Below, in pieces: positions 60,446 to 64,000 of a stretch of 64,000 bases of DNA. Each line of letters starts with the position of its first letter. The first letter of the stretch is position 1. The notes below the pieces were generated by a model that did not search any database, was not told the origin of the DNA, and was given only the letters and a program-made list of their open reading frames with translations. The stretch covers positions 59,321 to 123,320 of the forward strand of contig NZ_QVEX01000017.1 of assembly GCF_003434055.1 (NCBI RefSeq). The letters run 5' to 3'. The position numbers were made by a program, and so were the translations under genes. This stretch comes from Enterocloster aldenensis. Lineage in GTDB: Bacteria; Bacillota; Clostridia; Lachnospirales; Lachnospiraceae.

Positions 60446-61690
60446 TTAACTTTGTTGCGCTACAAGGTAACCCCGCTTTTCTAATTCATGGATATATCGG
60501 GATACTTGCTTTTGCTCACAACTTCTGCGTCTGATTTCAAAGCAGGATTCATCGAATAAAGTTCCCTGCTTTAACATGGTGTAGATAATAACAAGTAGTT
60601 TACGGGCAAGAGCAATAATTGCCTTTTTGGCTCCCTTCTTCTGCTTGATACGCCAATACCAAGCGGAAAGGTAAGTGTTACGCTTCCCGGCAATCACCCA
60701 TGCAATTTCGCAGAGCATACTTTTGACGTAAGGATTCCCTTTGGTAATTGAAGTGCTCTTACGCTTTCCGGCACTCTCGTTGTTTCCGGGAGATAAACCG
60801 GCCCATGAACAAATGTGTTCAGCGGTTTTAAAGCACTTCATATCCACTCCTATTTCAGCGATTAATGCACAAGAGGCTGTAGTTCCAATTCCGTAAATGC
60901 TATTCAACTGATCTACCTGTAGTGTGAAAGGTTCCATTTCTTCCACAATTGCCCCTTCAATTTCAGAAAGATGCGTTCGCAGGGAATTATAGTGCTCCAT
61001 TAACATCTTTAAGAATGCTCGTTGATGGTCGGACAAAGTTCCGTTGACAGAAACCAGAATCTCTTTTAAACGGTTCCGAGTTTTGGTCTTCAAACAGGTA
61101 TCCAAAGCGGTTTCATCAATCTGACCATGCTCCATGAGGTACAAGATAATATTTCTGCCAGATGCACCAAAGATATCTGAAATAAAAGATGACAACCGAA
61201 AACCAGAGCTTTGGAGAAATTTTTCCACACGGTTTTTCTGGGAAGTGATGTCACGGATAATGCTTTTCCGGTAGCGGTTTAGATGCCGGAATTCCCGGAT
61301 GTTTTTGTCTGGTATAAAACTGCCATTGAGCAGTCCGGCGCGTAGAAGCGTGGCAATCCATTCAGAATCACGCATATCTGTCTTTTTGCCAGGGACGTTC
61401 TTCATATGTCTGGCATTGACAACAAGCAGGGTAATGTCTCCTGAAAAAGCGTCTTCCAGGATTTCGTAAATGGGCTGCCAATAAATACCGGTGCTTTCCA
61501 TAGCAACATGATGGCAATCTGATTGAATAATCCAATCACGCAAGGCAATCATGTCAGGAATCAAAGTGGAAAATTCCATGATTTCAGAATTGGTTGGTTT
61601 GCCAAGCGGTCCGGAGAGAATGCAGGCAACAATTTTGTCTTTGTGGACATCAAGTCCGGCACAACGTTCCAGTAAGTCTTTCATAAGCAT
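60446..61690 (-). CDS. IS110-family transposase (DEDD recombinase)
   Basis: The 414-residue protein keeps the RuvC-like DEDD residues (AGLDVHKDK, VAMESTGIYW, KTDMRDSEW) and the C-terminal Transposase_20 region (IYGIGTTASCALIAEIG and GLSPGNNESAGKRKS with the candidate catalytic Ser). It appears intact. IS110 enzymes are guided by a bridge RNA from the element's own non-coding end, here the region upstream (61691-62050). A TAAAAATGGAAGGAGTATGC leader precedes the start. It separates tnpB from tnpC of the host IS66. Confidence 0.93.
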   Translation of the reverse strand: MLMKDLLERCAGLDVHKDKIVACILSGPLGKPTNSEIMEFSTLIPDMIALRDWIIQSDCHHVAMESTGIYWQPIYEILEDAFSGDITLLVVNARHMKNVPGKKTDMRDSEWIATLLRAGLLNGSFIPDKNIREFRHLNRYRKSIIRDITSQKNRVEKFLQSSGFRLSSFISDIFGASGRNIILYLMEHGQIDETALDTCLKTKTRNRLKEILVSVNGTLSDHQRAFLKMLMEHYNSLRTHLSEIEGAIVEEMEPFTLQVDQLNSIYGIGTTASCALIAEIGVDMKCFKTAEHICSWAGLSPGNNESAGKRKSTSITKGNPYVKSMLCEIAWVIAGKRNTYLSAWYWRIKQKKGAKKAIIALARKLLVIIYTMLKQGTLFDESCFEIRRRSCEQKQVSRYIHELEKRGYLVAQQS

Positions 61691-62050
61691 ACTCCTTCCA
61701 TTTTTAAACAGGCAGGAGATTTACCCGAGGTGATAAGGACTTTGCTACTCGTGCTATCCACAAAGGGCGCTACAATATGCTGTTCTCAAGGGCAAAACAT
61801 TTACGTTGAAAAACGGGGTGCAAATCCTCCAATGTTCAATCAAACTTGTTCCCGCCTGATTCTATTATAAAGCATAAGCAATCGGAGGAAAAGTAGTGGA
61901 GCCGATACCCTATTTTCATTATGGGCTGTGATAAGCCATCATGATTCGTTGAAAACTCTATATTTCCTTACTACATATGAAGGTTTTACGCTGTTCTGTC
62001 CATAGGCATTTTGACGGAACCTGCTTAATAACAGATTCGCCAGTTCTAAT
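61691..62050 (-). other. Non-coding IS110 end, candidate bridge-RNA region
   Basis: About 360 bases upstream of the IS110 gene contain no protein frame but several short complementary stretches. In IS110 elements studied so far the bridge RNA comes from the non-coding end upstream of the recombinase gene. I cannot define its loops by eye, and the exact right boundary of the IS110 is not visible. Confidence 0.4.
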
Positions 62051-62094
62051 ACTTTATTGTATAATAGAGTACAGTAAAGTGAAGGAGCGTTCAG

Positions 62095-63723
62095 CTGAGT
62101 CAGAAACATACACTTGATAAACTGAATAGTATGGATCGTGAAGAACTGATCACGATCATCCTGACGATGCAGGGACAGCTTGATGCATTAAATGAAAACA
62201 TTGAAAAGCTCATTGAACAGGTGCGGATTGCCAATCAGAATCGTTTTGGACGCAGTACAGAAACTATGAAGTCTATGGATGGACAGCTGTCTTTTTTTGA
62301 TGAAGCAGATGCCATCTATGATGAAAATACAGCTGAACCAGAAGCAGATGAACTACTTCCAGTAAAGCCACGCAAAAAGAAAACAAAAGGCCAGCGAGAC
62401 ATTGATCTTAAAAATTTCCCGGAAGAGCTGCTCCCTCCTCATGCTGTTTCAGAGGAAGCGTTAGATGCTTTTTACGGAAAGGGAAACTGGAAACGTATGC
62501 CGGATGAAACATACAAACGTCTGCGCCATGAACCGGGATCCTGGACTGTAGAAATTCATACAGTCGAAGTTTATGTTGGTACCGATGGGTACCATCAGGA
62601 TGAATTTCTTCGCGGGGACAGACCAAAAGATATATTCCCTAATAGTATTGTCACGCCATCTCTGCTTGCTTCTATATTGAATGTGAAGTATGTGAAATCT
62701 TCACCGCTTTACCGGATTGAACAGGAATTCCAGCGTAATGGGGTAAACATTTCCAGACAGACAATGGCAAACTGGATTATTAACAGCTCTAATCGTTATT
62801 TCGCTGCACTTGTGGAACGAATGAAGCAGGAGCTGCTTAAACTTCCAGTTACACAATCAGATGAGACGCCTACGCAGGTAATTCATGATGATCGCAGTCC
62901 AGGGAGTAAAAGTTATATGTGGGTACACCGATCCGGTGAACTTTTCAAAGAACGTCCGATTGTTGTCTACGAATACCAAAAAGGCAGAAATCATGAACTG
63001 CCTCTTGCGTTTTATCGGGATTATAACGGAGTGCTTGTGACTGATGGATTAAAACAATACCATCTCCTTCAAGATAGGATTCCCGGATTAACGAACGCGA
63101 ATTGCTGGGCACATGCGCGTCGCGATTACGCGGATGCAATAAAAGTTGCAGACAAAGCAGATGCAGCTGCGGTAAAACGCTCCGTTTCGTATCAGGCATT
63201 AAGCCGGATTGCGTTAATATATGAATTGGAAGGTGCTTTAAAGGAACTTTCCCCGGAACAACGTCTTCAGGAGCGGCAGGAAAACATAAGGCCACTGGTT
63301 GAGGAATATTTTACGTGGGTAAAAAAACAACTTGCTGATACAACAGTACCACCCAAAGGGAAAACTGCTGAAGGTCTGAAATACAGTGTGAATCAGGAAG
63401 AATATTTAAAAGTATTCCTCACCGATGGAAATGTCCCGATTGATAATTCAGCCTCTGAAAGATCCATCCGTACATTTTGTGTTGGAAAGAAAAATTGGAT
63501 GTTCCATGATTCGGTCAAGGGCGCACAGGCAAGTGCGGTTATTTACAGCTTATCTGAAACAGCAAAGCTCAACAATCTGAGACCGTATTATTATTTTAAA
63601 CATCTGCTCACAGAGCTTCCAAAACTCCGTGATGAGAAAGGAAATATAGATTCTGCAAAACTGGATTATCTGTTGCCTTGGTCAACAGAACTTCCAGCGG
63701 AATGTAGAAAAGCACGCCGCTAA
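62095..63723 (+). CDS. tnpC: IS66 transposase TnpC
   Basis: The 542-residue protein has an N-terminal leucine-zipper-like helix, the zinc/IS66 region (KNFPEELLPPHAVSEEAL), the DDE core with QSDETPTQVIHDD, VLVTDGLKQYHLL and NCWAHARRDY, and a C-terminal NSASERSIRTFCVGKKNW. The best start is a CTG at 62095 (reading SQKHTLDKLNSMDREEL next), seven bases after GAAGGAG. An ATG at 62131 lacks a ribosome-binding site. The CTG may be a mutated ATG. A TATAAT lies 30 bases upstream. tnpB of this element is broken. Confidence 0.9.
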   Translation: MSQKHTLDKLNSMDREELITIILTMQGQLDALNENIEKLIEQVRIANQNRFGRSTETMKSMDGQLSFFDEADAIYDENTAEPEADELLPVKPRKKKTKGQRDIDLKNFPEELLPPHAVSEEALDAFYGKGNWKRMPDETYKRLRHEPGSWTVEIHTVEVYVGTDGYHQDEFLRGDRPKDIFPNSIVTPSLLASILNVKYVKSSPLYRIEQEFQRNGVNISRQTMANWIINSSNRYFAALVERMKQELLKLPVTQSDETPTQVIHDDRSPGSKSYMWVHRSGELFKERPIVVYEYQKGRNHELPLAFYRDYNGVLVTDGLKQYHLLQDRIPGLTNANCWAHARRDYADAIKVADKADAAAVKRSVSYQALSRIALIYELEGALKELSPEQRLQERQENIRPLVEEYFTWVKKQLADTTVPPKGKTAEGLKYSVNQEEYLKVFLTDGNVPIDNSASERSIRTFCVGKKNWMFHDSVKGAQASAVIYSLSETAKLNNLRPYYYFKHLLTELPKLRDEKGNIDSAKLDYLLPWSTELPAECRKARR

Positions 63724-63850
63724 AATCTGGCGGCGTTAATTTATCTGTAAGCGTAGGGTTTTACGCTTACTAAACAGTGGTAATCTTCCCTGTTTTGAGT
63801 TATAATATTTTTTGGTATTATTATTCATAGTAGCTTAATTTTACCACAAA

Positions 63851-63893
63851 AAAAAGAACGCCTCCAGGTTTCATACCTGAAAGCGTTCTTTTT
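63851..63893. terminator. Bidirectional terminator at the window's right end
   Basis: AAAAAGAACGC and GCGTTCTTTTT enclose an inner CAGGT/ACCTG stem; A- and T-runs flank both sides. No complete gene lies between 63771 and 64000. Confidence 0.88.
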
Positions 63894-63925
63894 ACTTTTA
63901 GGGGACTTTTTCAGGTTCTATACTG

Positions 63926-63962
63926 AATGTTGGGGTGTGCTGAAAAGCACACTTCCAACATT
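63926..63962. repeat. GAAA-loop hairpin near the right edge
   Basis: AATGTTGG/CCAACATT and GTGTGCT/AGCACAC form a 15-bp stem with a GAAA tetraloop and a small internal mismatch. TCTTTTCG follows. It could be a second terminator or the end of another mobile element outside the window. Confidence 0.6.
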
Positions 63963-64000
63963 CTTTTCGTTGTAATAAAATACATCTATAAGAAGCCTCC

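Larger units (their letters stand above)
59358..63770 (+). mobile_element. IS66-family element with an IS110 element nested inside
   Basis: Left end GTAAGCGTCAAAT (59358) and right end ACGCTTAC (to 63770) are inverted. Between them lie tnpA, a frameshifted tnpB, an intact IS110 element (about 60200-62050, opposite strand) and tnpC. The flanks do not show a matching 8-base duplication, so the locus was rearranged after insertion. Confidence 0.8.

Overview
The window looks like a chromosome segment from a spore-forming Clostridia species. A Lachnospiraceae member of the Enterocloster/Clostridium clostridioforme type is my best guess. The basis is the SCIFF peptide with its radical-SAM maturase beside yajC and tgt, the CotF-type spore-coat genes, a Csp-like subtilase, secreted cell-wall-binding-repeat proteins and a mid-range GC content. 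The species assignment is inference. No rRNA or complete tRNA gene is present.

Layout: (1) 1-8636 is the right end of a prophage. It holds a leftward early operon (HerA-like ATPase, RecE-like nuclease, probable annealing protein, small proteins, Cro-like regulators), a divergent immunity switch with two near-consensus promoters, a cI-type repressor, an ImmA-type protease, a zinc-ribbon protein and a tyrosine integrase. It ends in a tRNA 3'-end fragment. An AT-rich rightward gene sits inside the leftward operon. (2) 8640-16309 is host DNA: a candidate structured RNA, a possible small RNA, a HAD hydrolase, yajC, tgt, the SCIFF system, a TIGR04086-type membrane protein, lspA and a subtilase. (3) 16421-22338 carries a ClpX-type ATPase, an HtrA protease and an LCP-family cell-wall ligase with a huge repetitive cytosolic N-terminus. 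(4) 22432-33592 is a leftward surface-polysaccharide locus: TPP enzyme, two epimerases, a sugar C-methyltransferase, three glycosyltransferase proteins and the initiating sugar-phosphate transferase. The enzyme mix points to a branched or C-methylated sugar. The LCP protein downstream is a plausible ligase for the finished glycan.

(5) 33874-37006 contains a cell-wall-binding protein, a zinc-ribbon gene with a decayed repeat tail and a cytidylate-kinase-like gene. (6) 37063-41324 is the most interesting block. Tail sheath, tail tube, VgrG/gpV spike and PAAR-like tip genes run in one direction straight into two small coat-type genes, one a clear CotF relative. No baseplate, assembly ATPase, capsid or lysis genes are nearby. 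This suggests a minimal contractile device linked to sporulation. (7) 41728-48680 holds an orphan LytTR regulator, a cis-prenyltransferase paralogue, a secreted glycerophosphodiesterase, a DUF1848/ferredoxin pair and a second cell-wall-binding protein. (8) 48826-63770 is a graveyard of nested insertion sequences (IS256, IS1182, IS21, IS66 twice, ISL3, IS110). A 1.44-kb cargo segment is inserted inside the IS256 copy, and two AT-rich polysaccharide genes (a Wzy/ligase and a GT4 glycosyltransferase) are stranded between elements.

A recurring oddity is the number of independent short tandem repeats, both in frame (LCP protein, epimerase, subtilase) and intergenic. Many start positions were chosen from visible ribosome-binding sites. 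No database search was available, so family names rest on recognised motifs and overall sequence character.
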